A DNA stretch of 32,365 bases from Croceibacterium sp. Its GTDB lineage: Bacteria; Pseudomonadota; Alphaproteobacteria; Sphingomonadales; Sphingomonadaceae. This document shows, in pieces, positions 9,101 through 18,633 of the stretch. The notes beneath the pieces were generated by a model. It was given only the letters and a program-made list of their open reading frames with translations, ran no database searches and was not told the origin of the DNA. Positions within the stretch are counted from its first letter, which is position 1. The number at the start of each line of letters is the position of its first letter. Both the position numbers and the translations under genes were made by a program. The stretch covers positions 1-32,365 of the forward strand of contig JANWHA010000095.1 in the NCBI GenBank assembly GCA_025450635.1, in the 5' to 3' direction.

Positions 9101-9450
9101 CGACGAGGCAAAAATTCCCCTACCGGCGGGTTCGTCGCAATTTTGCAACGCCGACCGAATCGTGCATGGAATATTGTTGCCGAAGCGATGCATTTCATCG
9201 ACTTAGCGGGGCATTTGATCGAGCTCCGCGGCCGTGTGGCAATTTGGTTACAGATGAAAACCAATGTCGAGGCGGACGCTTGCAACGGCTTTACCCGGCT
9301 GCCGCTTCGCCTCAATGCGAGCCATCTTTTTCCTCTTGGGACTCGTGCGTCCGGAGACGGCGGGTCGGGACCGATGGACCGACCAAGGGGGGGATAGTCA
9401 GAGGCATCGCCGCAGTTCCGGCGGCGGCCCCAGGGAAAAGGGACTGGAAC

Positions 9451-12400
9451 GTGAAGAACATCTATTCGAGCAGGCTTAAGGCTGGCGTGGCGCCGATGGT
9501 GCTGGGCTTCGCGCTCTTCAGCGGGCAGGCTTATGCCCAGGACAACGGCAACGCCACCAACACCAGTGTCGATTGCAAGGCCAATCCGCAGGATCCTTCG
9601 TGCACGGGCGCGAAATCGAACAACACGATCGTCGTCACCGGCTCGATCACGCGTAACCCGGCCGCCGCCACGGCGTCTCCCGTGGTCTCGATTACCGCCG
9701 ACCAGATGCAAACGCGCGGCCAGTCGACCGTCACCGACGTCCTCCAGACCCTCAGCGCCAACAATGCCGGCACGGCTCAGCCGAGCTGGTCGACCCTGGG
9801 CTTCGCGACCGGCGCCAGCGCGCCGTCGCTGCGCGGCCTGAATGACGCCTACACGCTGACGCTGTTCAATGGCCAGCGTTCGGCGCTCTACCCGCTGGCC
9901 GACGACGGTTACCGCAACTTCGTCGATATCAACTCCATTCCCGAATCCATCGTCCAGAGCGTGGACGTGCAGCTCGACGGCGCGTCGGCGACTTACGGTT
10001 CCGACGCCATCGCCGGCGTGGTCAACGTGATCATCAAGCGCGAGATCCAGGGCATCCACGGGAACGTCTCGTTCGGCGAGTCCATGGAGCATGGCGATGC
10101 GCGCGAGTATCGCGCGAGCCTGACTGCCGGTTACGGCGACCTGGACGAGCAGGGCTTCAACATCTTCGGCAACTTCGAATACCAGAAGAACGATCGCCTG
10201 TGGCTGACCGATCGGCCGCAGTATGACCGCTCGCTGGCCCTCGGTAACCCGCGGCTGTGCGGCACGGCAGCCCAGGGCTGTCTGTTCAACGTGATCCAGA
10301 ACGGCATCCAGGGCGACGGCACCTACGCCGGATTCAACTCGACCCATGCGCCGGCCTTCCGGCCGTATACAATTGACCCGGTCAACGGGCCGACTCCACT
10401 TGGGCGGTATCAATACGGCCCCGGCGGATGTCTCGACCTGAATTCGATCACGCTGACCGCGGCCCAGCGAACCGGTAACTCGCCAGCCAACAACGTGGTC
10501 TGCCAGCAGGATCTGTCGCACTTTACTTATAACTCGCCGACGAAGCGTATCGGCGGGAACTTCAAGGCCACGTTCAAGATCGGCGACAACGCCGAGGCCT
10601 ACGCGATGGTCAACTACATGGACGTGACGACCGACGGCATTTACACGCCGCAGGGCTATACCAGCTCGACGGCCGCCGGCGGACAGGTGGTGACGGTGGG
10701 CCTGATCTTGCTGCCGACGTACATCTGCCCGCAGGGCGTGGGCACGGTCTCGGCGGGCGGCGTTCTGACGGCCAGCGGTTGCAACGCGGCCAATGGCACG
10801 CTCAATCCCGACAACCCCTTCGCGGCCCAGGGCAACCTCGCCCGCCTGCTGGCGCGGCCGATCCATGCCCGTGAAACGGCGACGGACGCGGCGACGACCC
10901 GCTTCTCTGCCGGTCTCGACGGCACGATGTTTGACAACTGGAACTATAGCCTGAAGGCAACCTCTTCGCAGGTTGTGCTGCAGACCACCAACAAGGGCTA
11001 CATCTGGCTTCCGGGCCTCGAGAACGCGGTCGCGCAGGGCACTTACAACTTCCGCGATCCGTACTCGAACAGCGCGGCGGCGGATGCGGCCCTGTTCCCG
11101 GACAACCACAATACCGCGCGGTCGCAGGAAACCCAGTTCGTCGCCGAAGTGGATCATGACTTCCTCATGCTGCCCGGCGGTGCGCTCAACGTCGCGGTGA
11201 CGGGGGAGTATCGCTACGAAGCGATTCACGACCCGAGCGCCAACCCGCCGAACAATCTCAACCCGGATCAGCGTTATTACGGCGTCAACGCGGTCGGCGT
11301 GGACGGTTCGCGTCAGGTGTGGGCGGCCGGCTACGAAATAAGCGCTCCGATCCTCAGCACGCTGAAGCTCAAGGCCGAAGGGTTGTACGACCACTACTCG
11401 ACGGGTCAGAACAACTTCTCGCCGAAGTTCGAGGCGGAATTCACTCCGATCCAGCAGATCAAGCTGCGCGGAACGTTCTCGAAGGGCTTCCGCATCCCGA
11501 GCTTCAGCGAGGCCTTTGCCTTGCCGACGACCGGCTACGTGACCGGCTTTACGCCGTGCGGCAACGCAACGTACGCGGCGTTCTGCGCGGCGCACGCCAG
11601 CAACCCGGGCTATACGGCGGGTTACCAGTACGGTCTGACCTCGGCCGGCAACCCCGGCCTGGCGCCGGAGAAGTCGACCTCGTTCACGGCCGGCGCGGTT
11701 TTCAAGCCGACCCGGCAGTTCATGTTCACGGTCGACTACTGGCAGACGAAGATCAAGAACATCATCGTGCCGGTTTCGGCATCGCAGGATATCTTCACCC
11801 AGTACTATACCCACAACGGCGCGGTTAACATTCCGGGCATCCAGGTGATCCCGGGCGTGCCCGATCCTGCGAACCCGAACGCGTTGCCGACGATCGGTTT
11901 CATCGTCGGGTCGTACACCAACGCCGGTTCGTTCCTGGCGCGGGGCATCGACTTCACCGCCGACCTGAAGGTGAACCTGACCGATACGATCACCTGGGAC
12001 TCGTTTGCCAACGCGGCGTTGCTGCTGAGGCTGCAGCAGAACAACGCCGACGGCTCGGTCTGGCGGTTCGACGGTTCGCTCGGCGCGTGCAATATCACCT
12101 CGTGCTCCGGCGCTCCGCGCTGGCGTGCGGTGTGGCAGAACACGCTGTCGATCGCCGACAACACCCGCCTGAGCCTGACCGCCTACTACACCAGCGGTTA
12201 CAGCGAAGTGGCGACCGACTCCGGCGGCGTTTACGGCAACTGCCAGGCGAGCGCTGATGCCGGTCAGCTTGCTTCGTGGAACGATGGTTCGCCTGTCATG
12301 TGCCGGGCCAAGGCCGCGTTCGACCTCGACGGGCACCTCGAGCACAAGTTCATGAACATGGTCACCCTGTACGCGGATGTGCTGAACATCCTCGACCAGG

Positions 12401-12660
12401 GCCCGAGCTTCGATGCGAACGCCGCCTATGGCCTGTACGGCTTCAACCCTTCGTGGCAAGACCGCCAGTTCATCGGCCGCTGGTTCCGCGTGGGCGCCAA
12501 GCTCGATTGGGGTGGGCCGCACAAGGCGCCGCCGCCGCCGGCTCCGCTTCCGGTTGCCGCTCCGGAGCCGGTTGCGGCTCCGCCGCCGCCTCCGCCGGCT
12601 CCGGAGCCCGCTCCGCCGCCGCCACCTCCGGCTCCGCAGCCGACTGGCGAGCGCGGGTAA
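9451..12660 (+). CDS. TonB-dependent receptor with Pro/Ala-rich C-terminal extension
   Basis: GTG start (VKNIYSSRLKAG...GFALFSGQAYAQ signal peptide). Plug NNTIVVTGSITRN...SVDVQLDGASATYGSDAIAGVVNVIIKRE. Barrel motif LKAEGLYDHYSTGQNNFSPKFEAEFTPIQQIKLRGTFSKGFRIPSFSEAF...NPGLAPEKSTSFTAGAVF. Confidence 0.93.
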   Translation: MKNIYSSRLKAGVAPMVLGFALFSGQAYAQDNGNATNTSVDCKANPQDPSCTGAKSNNTIVVTGSITRNPAAATASPVVSITADQMQTRGQSTVTDVLQTLSANNAGTAQPSWSTLGFATGASAPSLRGLNDAYTLTLFNGQRSALYPLADDGYRNFVDINSIPESIVQSVDVQLDGASATYGSDAIAGVVNVIIKREIQGIHGNVSFGESMEHGDAREYRASLTAGYGDLDEQGFNIFGNFEYQKNDRLWLTDRPQYDRSLALGNPRLCGTAAQGCLFNVIQNGIQGDGTYAGFNSTHAPAFRPYTIDPVNGPTPLGRYQYGPGGCLDLNSITLTAAQRTGNSPANNVVCQQDLSHFTYNSPTKRIGGNFKATFKIGDNAEAYAMVNYMDVTTDGIYTPQGYTSSTAAGGQVVTVGLILLPTYICPQGVGTVSAGGVLTASGCNAANGTLNPDNPFAAQGNLARLLARPIHARETATDAATTRFSAGLDGTMFDNWNYSLKATSSQVVLQTTNKGYIWLPGLENAVAQGTYNFRDPYSNSAAADAALFPDNHNTARSQETQFVAEVDHDFLMLPGGALNVAVTGEYRYEAIHDPSANPPNNLNPDQRYYGVNAVGVDGSRQVWAAGYEISAPILSTLKLKAEGLYDHYSTGQNNFSPKFEAEFTPIQQIKLRGTFSKGFRIPSFSEAFALPTTGYVTGFTPCGNATYAAFCAAHASNPGYTAGYQYGLTSAGNPGLAPEKSTSFTAGAVFKPTRQFMFTVDYWQTKIKNIIVPVSASQDIFTQYYTHNGAVNIPGIQVIPGVPDPANPNALPTIGFIVGSYTNAGSFLARGIDFTADLKVNLTDTITWDSFANAALLLRLQQNNADGSVWRFDGSLGACNITSCSGAPRWRAVWQNTLSIADNTRLSLTAYYTSGYSEVATDSGGVYGNCQASADAGQLASWNDGSPVMCRAKAAFDLDGHLEHKFMNMVTLYADVLNILDQGPSFDANAAYGLYGFNPSWQDRQFIGRWFRVGAKLDWGGPHKAPPPPAPLPVAAPEPVAAPPPPPPAPEPAPPPPPPAPQPTGERG

Positions 12661-12708
12661 GCACAACGGGGTCGGCGACACAAATCGCCGATCTGACGGG
12701 AAGAATTT

Positions 12709-12743
12709 GGTCGCTCCGATCATTCGGAGCGGCCCTTTTCTTT
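12709..12743 (+). terminator. Rho-independent terminator of the TonB-dependent receptor gene
   Basis: Stem GGTCGCTCCGA / TCGGAGCGGCC (11 bp with one G-T wobble), loop TCAT, then CTTTTCTTT. 48 bp after the receptor stop codon. Confidence 0.85.
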
Positions 12744-12789
12744 GGCTCTGATCAAACCGAGCGAATGTTTCGTGGGAAGCCGCGCCGAA

Positions 12790-13278
12790 TCAGCCGCGGT
12801 AAGCTTTGCGGAAGGCTTCCATTCCCACTGCATAGGCCTGTGCCGCGCCGACGCGTGATATCGAAATCGGGTTGCGCGCCGGGCGAAGGCTGGCGGTGCG
12901 CACACGTCGCTCGGTACGATGGGATGCAAGCAATTGCCGCTCCATCGGAAATCCCAGGAAGTTCATGAGCCGGGTCCGCAGGCAAGCGGCTGACCTGTTC
13001 GACCGCCTCCTCCGTGCGCCCGTTCGATGCTAACTCGGTGGCGTAGTGGATAAATCGGTGCAGTCTGGCCGGTTCGATCGACGCCTAGCGCCGGACCGAT
13101 TCGAGAGCGAAGTCCGTCTCCCCAATTCCTCCCGCGAGGGGTAGAACGCTGCGCCAACGCTCCCCGGACGGAGCGCCGAGCGCAGCTCCTCATTCAATCG
13201 GGCCACCGCGCCATCACGCTCCGCGGTCTTCAGAAGTTCGATTGGCCCGAGAATACGGTCAGCGGATGTGCCGGCCAT
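12790..13278 (-). pseudogene. Decayed TPR-containing sulfotransferase-like gene (frameshifts, in-frame stop, core domain deleted)
   Basis: Minus-strand pieces in different frames form one coherent protein: MAGTSADRILGPIELLKTAERDGAVARLNEELRSALRPG / ERWRSVLPLAGGIGETDFALESVRR*ASIEPARLHRFIHYATELASNGRTEEAVEQVSRLPADPAHE / FLGFPMERQLLASHRTERRVRTASLRPARNPISISRVGAAQAYAVGMEAFRKAYRG*. The last piece resembles sulfotransferase C-termini (xxxH.T.R.VRTAS..Q.R.PI). Confidence 0.55.
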
Positions 13279-13362
13279 CGCACGGCGATGTCCCGGTTTC
13301 CCAAGCGCGTCAAACCGTAAAAGCTTTCCCGATCGCTCGCGCGGTGGCAGTCATCCGCGCCG

Positions 13363-14451
13363 ATGCGTGGCCCCGAAAGCGAATCCGCCGATCCGGCCGC
13401 GCCGACCGCCTGGCGGCAACGGCTGTGCCGTCTGCTCACGGTCCTGATCCTCGCCGCGGCGCTGGCGCCCGGCCTGTGGTGGCGCAGCCCGGTGCTGCCG
13501 CGGCCGCCCGACGAAGTGCCGCCGCGGCTGGTCCTGCGGCCGATCGCGTTCGGCACGCCGGGCGACTGGCCCTCCGGGCTGACCGTCACCGGCGCGTGGC
13601 AGCTTACCAGCGGCAATCGTCTTTTCGGCGGTTACTCGGCGCTGCTGGCGGAAAGCGGCGGAATGCTCGCAGCCTATAGCGACGACGCGACGCTGTTGCG
13701 CTTCGCCGCCCCCGGCGCGCGGGGCGCGAACGGGCTGCGGATGGAGCGCCTCCCAGTCGGCGGAAAGTGGAAGGGCGACCGGGATCTGGAATCGGCCACC
13801 GCCAACCCCGCCACCGGCCAGCGCTGGTTCGGTTTCGAGGAGAACAACCGCATCGAACGTTTCGACCCCGGATCGGCGCTGCGGCGGCAGGTGTTTCCCG
13901 CCGCGATGGCCGATTGGCCGGTGAACGGCGGGCCGGAATCGATGGTTCGCCTGTCCGACGGGCGCTTCATCGTCCTCCGCGAGGTGGCTGGCGGGCTATC
14001 GAGCGGCGAGCGGCCCGCGTTGCTGTTCTCCTACGATCCGGTCGAAGGCGCCCGGCCGGCCGAATTCAGCTTCAGGCCGCCCATCGGCTATGACCCGAGC
14101 GACATGGCGGCCTTGCCGGACGGCCGGGTGGTCATTCTCCTGCGCGCGCTCAACGTTCCCTTTCCGCCATTCTTCAGGAGCAAGCTGGTGATCGCCGATC
14201 CCCGCGCCATCGCCGCCGGCAAGCCCTGGCCGTGGCGCGAGCTGGCGACGTTTCATGGCCCGGTGCCGCGCGACAACTACGAGGGCCTGGCGATCGTGCC
14301 CGACTCAGCGGGCGTAACGATGTGGCTTATTTCGGACGACAACCAGGCGCCCTATCAGCGCACTTTGCTGCTCAAGCTGCATTGGGGCGCTGGCCCGCCC
14401 ACCGCGGCACGGCCAGCGAACGGAGTCAGGCGGCCGCCGCGGCCTTCTTGA
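13363..14451 (+). CDS. Esterase-like activity of phytase family protein (phytase-like)
   Basis: N-terminal TM/signal segment; [26 protein letters not shown]-type repeats (here [26 protein letters not shown]), [71 protein letters not shown] are typical of the family. Confidence 0.82.
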   Translation: MRGPESESADPAAPTAWRQRLCRLLTVLILAAALAPGLWWRSPVLPRPPDEVPPRLVLRPIAFGTPGDWPSGLTVTGAWQLTSGNRLFGGYSALLAESGGMLAAYSDDATLLRFAAPGARGANGLRMERLPVGGKWKGDRDLESATANPATGQRWFGFEENNRIERFDPGSALRRQVFPAAMADWPVNGGPESMVRLSDGRFIVLREVAGGLSSGERPALLFSYDPVEGARPAEFSFRPPIGYDPSDMAALPDGRVVILLRALNVPFPPFFRSKLVIADPRAIAAGKPWPWRELATFHGPVPRDNYEGLAIVPDSAGVTMWLISDDNQAPYQRTLLLKLHWGAGPPTAARPANGVRRPPRPS

Positions 14452-14713
14452 GTTCGCGCTTCACCTTCAGCGCGCGGGCGCTGAGCTTGTCGTCGGCCGT
14501 CTTGAGCAGCCAGTTGTCGAGACCGCCGTTGTGCTCTACCGAACGCAGGCCGTGCGACGAAACGCGGAACTTGAAGCTCCGATCGAGCTTCTCGCTCATC
14601 AGCGTGACGTTCTGCAGGTTCGGCAAGAACACCCGCTTGGTCTTGTTGTTGGCGTGGCTCACGTTGTGGCCGACCTGGCGGCTCTTGCCGGTCAATTCGC
14701 AGATGCGCGACAT
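14426..14713 (-). CDS. rpmB: 50S ribosomal protein L28
   Basis: [73 protein letters not shown]28 signature. Confidence 0.97.
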   Translation of the reverse strand: MSRICELTGKSRQVGHNVSHANNKTKRVFLPNLQNVTLMSEKLDRSFKFRVSSHGLRSVEHNGGLDNWLLKTADDKLSARALKVKRELKKAAAAA

Positions 14714-14836
14714 GGTTCGTCTCGTCTCGTAGATTCGGAGGGTGTCCGGGAAAGCCGCGCGCATAGCGGCGGTGCGGGATTCGGTCAAGCGTGCGCGGGA
14801 TTGCGACCCCCGCGCCGCAGGGGTAGCGCAAGGGCG

Positions 14837-15292
14837 ATGTCGACCTGGCCGATGCCCCCGCCGATGCTGCGCGCGCTTCAGCTTGCCCGCGAGGGAGAAG
14901 CAGCCGGCGAAGTGCCGATCGGCGCGGTCGTCACCCGTGACGGGGAGATCGTTGGCGAAGGCTTCAACCGGCCGCGCGCGCTCAACGACCCGACCGCCCA
15001 TGCAGAGATCCTGGCGATCCGCGCCGCTGCCGACGCGCTCGGCGGCGAGCGGCTCGGCGAGTGCGACCTGTGGGTGACTCTCGAGCCGTGCGCGATGTGC
15101 GCCGGCGCCATAGCCCACGCGCGCATCGCGCGGCTCTATTACGGCGCCTCCGACCCGAAGGGCGGCGCGGTCGAGCACGGCGCGCGCGTGTTCTCTCAGC
15201 GCCAATGCCTGCATCGGCCCGAAGTCTTCGCCGGCATCGGCGAAGGCGAAGCGTCAGTCTTGCTGCGGGCCTTTTTCTCCGCCCGGCGTTAG
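14837..15292 (+). CDS. tadA: tRNA adenosine(34) deaminase TadA
   Basis: [41 protein letters not shown]...[30 protein letters not shown] and PCxxC zinc motifs. Confidence 0.94.
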   Translation: MSTWPMPPPMLRALQLAREGEAAGEVPIGAVVTRDGEIVGEGFNRPRALNDPTAHAEILAIRAAADALGGERLGECDLWVTLEPCAMCAGAIAHARIARLYYGASDPKGGAVEHGARVFSQRQCLHRPEVFAGIGEGEASVLLRAFFSARR

Positions 15293-15334
15293 CCTCAGGT
15301 CGGCCGACCCGACCGGCGGCCCTTCAAAGCTCGG

Positions 15335-15772
15335 TCATTCAAAGATCGAGACATAGGACTCGACCGGGCGCCCCTTCGTTCGAAACCAGTCTCGTGATTT
15401 CGGTGTGAACAGGCAAGCGACCGCCAGCAGACCCACGAGTAGTTCCGCCGTCCAGGCAATGGAATTCGCATGCCCGTGCTGGAGGCCAGACCAAGCGTCG
15501 CGGACCTGAGCAATCCGTCCAATGGCAAAAACTATAGCGATCCATTTCGCGACGTTGTTAGCCCGCGCCCAAACGAGCCATGCGAGCAAGCCGGCGATCG
15601 CCAGTCGGATCCCGAGGATCACGGCGAACACGCCATTGGTCTGATCGCCGCTTTGGAATGACGCTTCAATCTGAGCCCGCATGGACTCGGGAGAGGCAAT
15701 GTTATGGATGGTGCCCATCGCGGCTTGGGTCACAAACAAGATGGCGAAGAGGGTGATTGAGCGGGGCTTCAC
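15335..15772 (-). CDS. Hypothetical small integral membrane protein
   Basis: GTG start: VKPRSITLFAILFVTQAAMGTIHNIASPES...NGVFAVILGIRLAIAGLLAWLVWARANNVAKWIAIVFAIGRI...WTAELLVGLLAVACLF. Several hydrophobic helices; GTGA overlap with nadC. Confidence 0.7.
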   Translation of the reverse strand: MKPRSITLFAILFVTQAAMGTIHNIASPESMRAQIEASFQSGDQTNGVFAVILGIRLAIAGLLAWLVWARANNVAKWIAIVFAIGRIAQVRDAWSGLQHGHANSIAWTAELLVGLLAVACLFTPKSRDWFRTKGRPVESYVSIFE

Positions 15773-16653
15773 GATCTCGGCCCACCAACAGCGGCGAAAT
15801 CGAGCCCAATGTCGGCCGCCCGCGCGCTTTGCGTGATTCGGCCCACCGAGACGAAATCGACCCCTGTCGCGGCAATCGCGCCGATGGTGTCGAGCGTCAC
15901 TCCCCCCGAGGCCTCCGTCGCTGCCCGTCCGGCAACCAGCGCCACCGCTTCGCGCAGCATGGCCGGGTTCATGTTGTCGAGAAGAAGGTGGGTCGCCCCC
16001 GCGGCGATCGCGGGCTCGATCTGGTCGAGCCGGTCGACTTCGCAGATGATCCGCTCGATGCCCGCCGCTCGCGCGCTGCCGATGGCCTGGCCGACGCTGC
16101 CGGCGACGAGCACGTGATTGTCCTTGATCATCGCCGCATCCCACAGGCCCATGCGATGATTGTGCGCGCCGCCGATCCGGGTGGCGTATTTCTCCAGCAG
16201 GCGCAGGCCGGGCAGCGTCTTGCGGGTATCGAGCAGCAGGCAATGGGTATCGCCCATCGCGCGCACATAACGTCGGGTCAGCGTGGCGATGCCCGACAGA
16301 TGCTGGATCGTGTTGAGCGCGCTGCGCTCGGCCGTGAGCATCGCCCGCGCGTTGCCGGCCAGCCGCAGCAGGTGCGCACCCGGCTGCACTTCTGCGCCTT
16401 CTTCCACCAAGCCCTCGACATCGATCCCCGGATCGAGCGCGCGGAAGAACGCGGCCGCGATCGGCAGGCCGGCCACGACAATGGCATCGCGGCTGTCCAT
16501 CACGCCGGAAAAGCGCGCATCCAGCGGAATCACGCTTTCCGCCGTGACGTCATGCCCGCCGCCCGGCAATCCGACGCCAAGATCTTCGTCCAGTGTCTGG
16601 CGGACGAAGCGGTCTAGATCGAAGTTTTCGAGTTGCCAGCCCTCAGTGGACAA
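15769..16653 (-). CDS. nadC: Nicotinate-nucleotide pyrophosphorylase (carboxylating), quinolinate phosphoribosyltransferase
   Basis: DVTAESVIP, ERSALNTIQHLSGIATLTRRYV, LLDTRKTLPGLRLLEKYATRIGGAHNHRMGLWDAAMIKDNH, LLDNMNPAMLREAV...EASGGVTLDTI. TTG start at 16653 appears to be the only reasonable full-length start. Confidence 0.95.
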   Translation of the reverse strand: MSTEGWQLENFDLDRFVRQTLDEDLGVGLPGGGHDVTAESVIPLDARFSGVMDSRDAIVVAGLPIAAAFFRALDPGIDVEGLVEEGAEVQPGAHLLRLAGNARAMLTAERSALNTIQHLSGIATLTRRYVRAMGDTHCLLLDTRKTLPGLRLLEKYATRIGGAHNHRMGLWDAAMIKDNHVLVAGSVGQAIGSARAAGIERIICEVDRLDQIEPAIAAGATHLLLDNMNPAMLREAVALVAGRAATEASGGVTLDTIGAIAATGVDFVSVGRITQSARAADIGLDFAAVGGPRS

Positions 16654-17437
16654 AGCGCGCCACCACGTCCCTGTATGACCGGCTCACTTTCACCTCCGCG
16701 CCCGAATCGAGCACCAGGAAGCATTCGCCGTTGGTGTGCGGCTTGACCTGGCGCACCTGATCGAGGTTGACGATGGTCGAGCGGTGGACGCGCTGGAACA
16801 CCCGCGGATCCAGCCGGCGTTCGAGGTCCTTCATCGTCTCGCGCAGGATCAGCGAATTGTCGCCGGTGTAGATGCACATGTAGTCGCCGGCCGCCTCGAT
16901 ATGCTCGATGGTGTCGACGTCCACCCGGAAGATCTGGCCGCGGTCCTTGACGTTGATCAGCTTCTCGTAGCGGCCCGCGCTCTCTTCCTCGACCGGCATG
17001 TTGTCCATCGCCTCGGGAGCAACCTCGGCCAGCACGTCCTTGAGTTTACCGGCTTCCTCGGCCGAACGCTTCTCGGCGAGGCGCGAGCGCACTCGGTCGA
17101 TCGTGTCGGCGAGCCTGTCCTCGTCGACCGGCTTCATCAGGTAATTGACGGCGTTGGCTTCGAACGCGCGGATCGCGTGCTCCTCGTAAGCGGTAACGAA
17201 GACGAACAGCGGCGGCTCTATCTCCATCACCCCCTTGACCACCGAAAAGCCGTCGAAGCCGGGCATCTGCACGTCGAGGAACACCAGGTCCGGCTTCTCG
17301 GTCTTGATCTTGCGGATCGCTTCGCGCCCGTTGGCGCAGGTTTCGATCACTTCGACGTCGGGGAATTTATCGAGCCGGAGCTGCAGGCCTTGAATGGCGA
17401 GCTTTTCGTCATCGACGATGATTGTGCGAATGGTCAT
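16643..17437 (-). CDS. LytTR family response regulator
   Basis: Receiver: TIIVDDEKLAIQGLQ..PDLVFLDVQMPGFDGF..VFVTAYEEHAIRAFEANAVNYLMKPVD. LytTR domain: DTIEHIEAAGDYMCIYTGDNSLILRETMKDLERRLDPRVFQRVHRSTIVNLDQV. Confidence 0.94.
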   Translation of the reverse strand: MTIRTIIVDDEKLAIQGLQLRLDKFPDVEVIETCANGREAIRKIKTEKPDLVFLDVQMPGFDGFSVVKGVMEIEPPLFVFVTAYEEHAIRAFEANAVNYLMKPVDEDRLADTIDRVRSRLAEKRSAEEAGKLKDVLAEVAPEAMDNMPVEEESAGRYEKLINVKDRGQIFRVDVDTIEHIEAAGDYMCIYTGDNSLILRETMKDLERRLDPRVFQRVHRSTIVNLDQVRQVKPHTNGECFLVLDSGAEVKVSRSYRDVVARFVH

Positions 17438-18633
17438 GCATCAAGTCCCAAGGGGCGCGCGGCGGGCGCGGGGGTAACGGTTGGAGGCGCAGAGGGTTTC
17501 TTGAGCGCGGCTGACGTGTCTTCGGGGGCGTCCTGCCGCTCGTAAGGGATTTCAATGACCACCGTAAAGCCGCCTTCGGGTGGTGTGCGGATGTCGAATA
17601 CGTGATCGTCGCCGTAGGCCTGGGCCAGGCGATCGCGGATGTTGGCGAGGCCGACGCCCGTTGAAACCGTATGGCCGGCGCCTTTCATCGCCGCGGACAC
17701 CGTCGCGCGGGCCGGCCGGGCGCGCAATCCCGGCCCGGTGTCGGATACGGTCAAGCGAACGCGCGGCCCGACGAGTTGCGCCGAAAGGCTTATCCGCGCG
17801 CCTTCTTCCTGCGGAGACACCGCATACTTGACCGCGTTCTCGACCAGCGGCTGCAGCAGGAACGATGGGATCAGGGCGGCCGCGGCGGCAGGGTCGATGC
17901 TGAAGACCGTCCGCAGGCGCTCTTCGAAGCGCATTCGTTCGATGTCGAGATAGAGCTTTAGCGTTTCAACTTCCTGAGCAATGGTCACCTTGCCCCCCGG
18001 CTGGGTCACCAGTGTGTGGCGCAGAAAGCCGGACAGGCGGGTGAGCATCGCGTTGGCGGGCTCGGTCTGCTTGAGCAGAACCAAGGTGCTGATCGAGTTC
18101 AGGGTGTTGAACAGGAAGTGCGGGTTCAGCTGATAGCGCAGCATGGCCAATTGGGCGCTGGTCGCCTGGGCTTCGAGGCGTTCCAGCCGGTCGGCCTGCT
18201 GCTCAACCTGAAGGTAGTAGTTGATCGCGTAATAAAGCGCCGACCAGGCGCCGAGCAGGGTCATGTCCATGTAGAACACGCCGAGCACCAGGGTGGCGAA
18301 GCCGCGGTCGCTGCCGCCGCGCCACAGGCTGATCGTCCACCCGTCGATCAGCGCGGTGACGCCGACCGCCGCGGCCAGGACCAGAGCGGTGAGCCCCCAG
18401 GTCACCAGCGGCCGCTGGCTGATCAGCTTGCCGTAGATGACCGACAGGATCAGGCTCATCGAAAAGCCGGTAATCGTTGCGATCAGCGTCAGCACCAGGA
18501 ACGCCAGCGGGGTCCCATTGGCGATGTTGGTGATCGAGCGCAGCAGCATCGAGCCGCCCCAGCCGATGAACTGCAGATTCCAGAAAGCGCGGTTCTTGTC
18601 GGCGAAAAATGGCGTCGGGCGGAAAGGCAGCAT
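17434..18633 (-). CDS. LytS/YehU-type sensor histidine kinase
   Basis: Multiple TM segments; AQLAMLRYQLNPHFLFNTLNSISTL (His_kinase domain, PF06580-like); PSFLLQPLVENAVKYAV; SDTGPGL; GVGLANIRDRL. ATGA overlap with the response regulator. Confidence 0.93.
   Translation of the reverse strand: MLPFRPTPFFADKNRAFWNLQFIGWGGSMLLRSITNIANGTPLAFLVLTLIATITGFSMSLILSVIYGKLISQRPLVTWGLTALVLAAAVGVTALIDGWTISLWRGGSDRGFATLVLGVFYMDMTLLGAWSALYYAINYYLQVEQQADRLERLEAQATSAQLAMLRYQLNPHFLFNTLNSISTLVLLKQTEPANAMLTRLSGFLRHTLVTQPGGKVTIAQEVETLKLYLDIERMRFEERLRTVFSIDPAAAAALIPSFLLQPLVENAVKYAVSPQEEGARISLSAQLVGPRVRLTVSDTGPGLRARPARATVSAAMKGAGHTVSTGVGLANIRDRLAQAYGDDHVFDIRTPPEGGFTVVIEIPYERQDAPEDTSAALKKPSAPPTVTPAPAARPLGLDA

Noticed and set aside
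9143-9397. 84-aa ORF in the receptor leader (MQRRPNRAWNIVAEAMHFIDLAGHLIELRG...)
   Set aside because: No clear ribosome binding site and no family resemblance; more likely untranslated leader. A leader peptide cannot be excluded without ribosome profiling.
12540-12650. Possible tandem DNA repeat or CRISPR-like array of CCGCCG/GGCTCC units
   Set aside because: Explained by in-frame Pro/Ala codons of the receptor tail; no constant repeat with unique spacers. No CRISPR array found anywhere in the window.
12426-12683. Gly-rich minus-strand ORF (GAGGGGGGAGSGAGGGGGG...)
   Set aside because: Reverse complement of the Pro-rich tail codons of the TonB-dependent receptor; not an independent gene.
8995-12723. 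1242-aa open frame on the minus strand antisense to the TonB-dependent receptor
   Set aside because: Arg/Val/Gly/Asp-rich composition with no recognisable domain, in the mirror frame of a strongly supported gene. Long antisense ORFs are expected in high-GC coding DNA.
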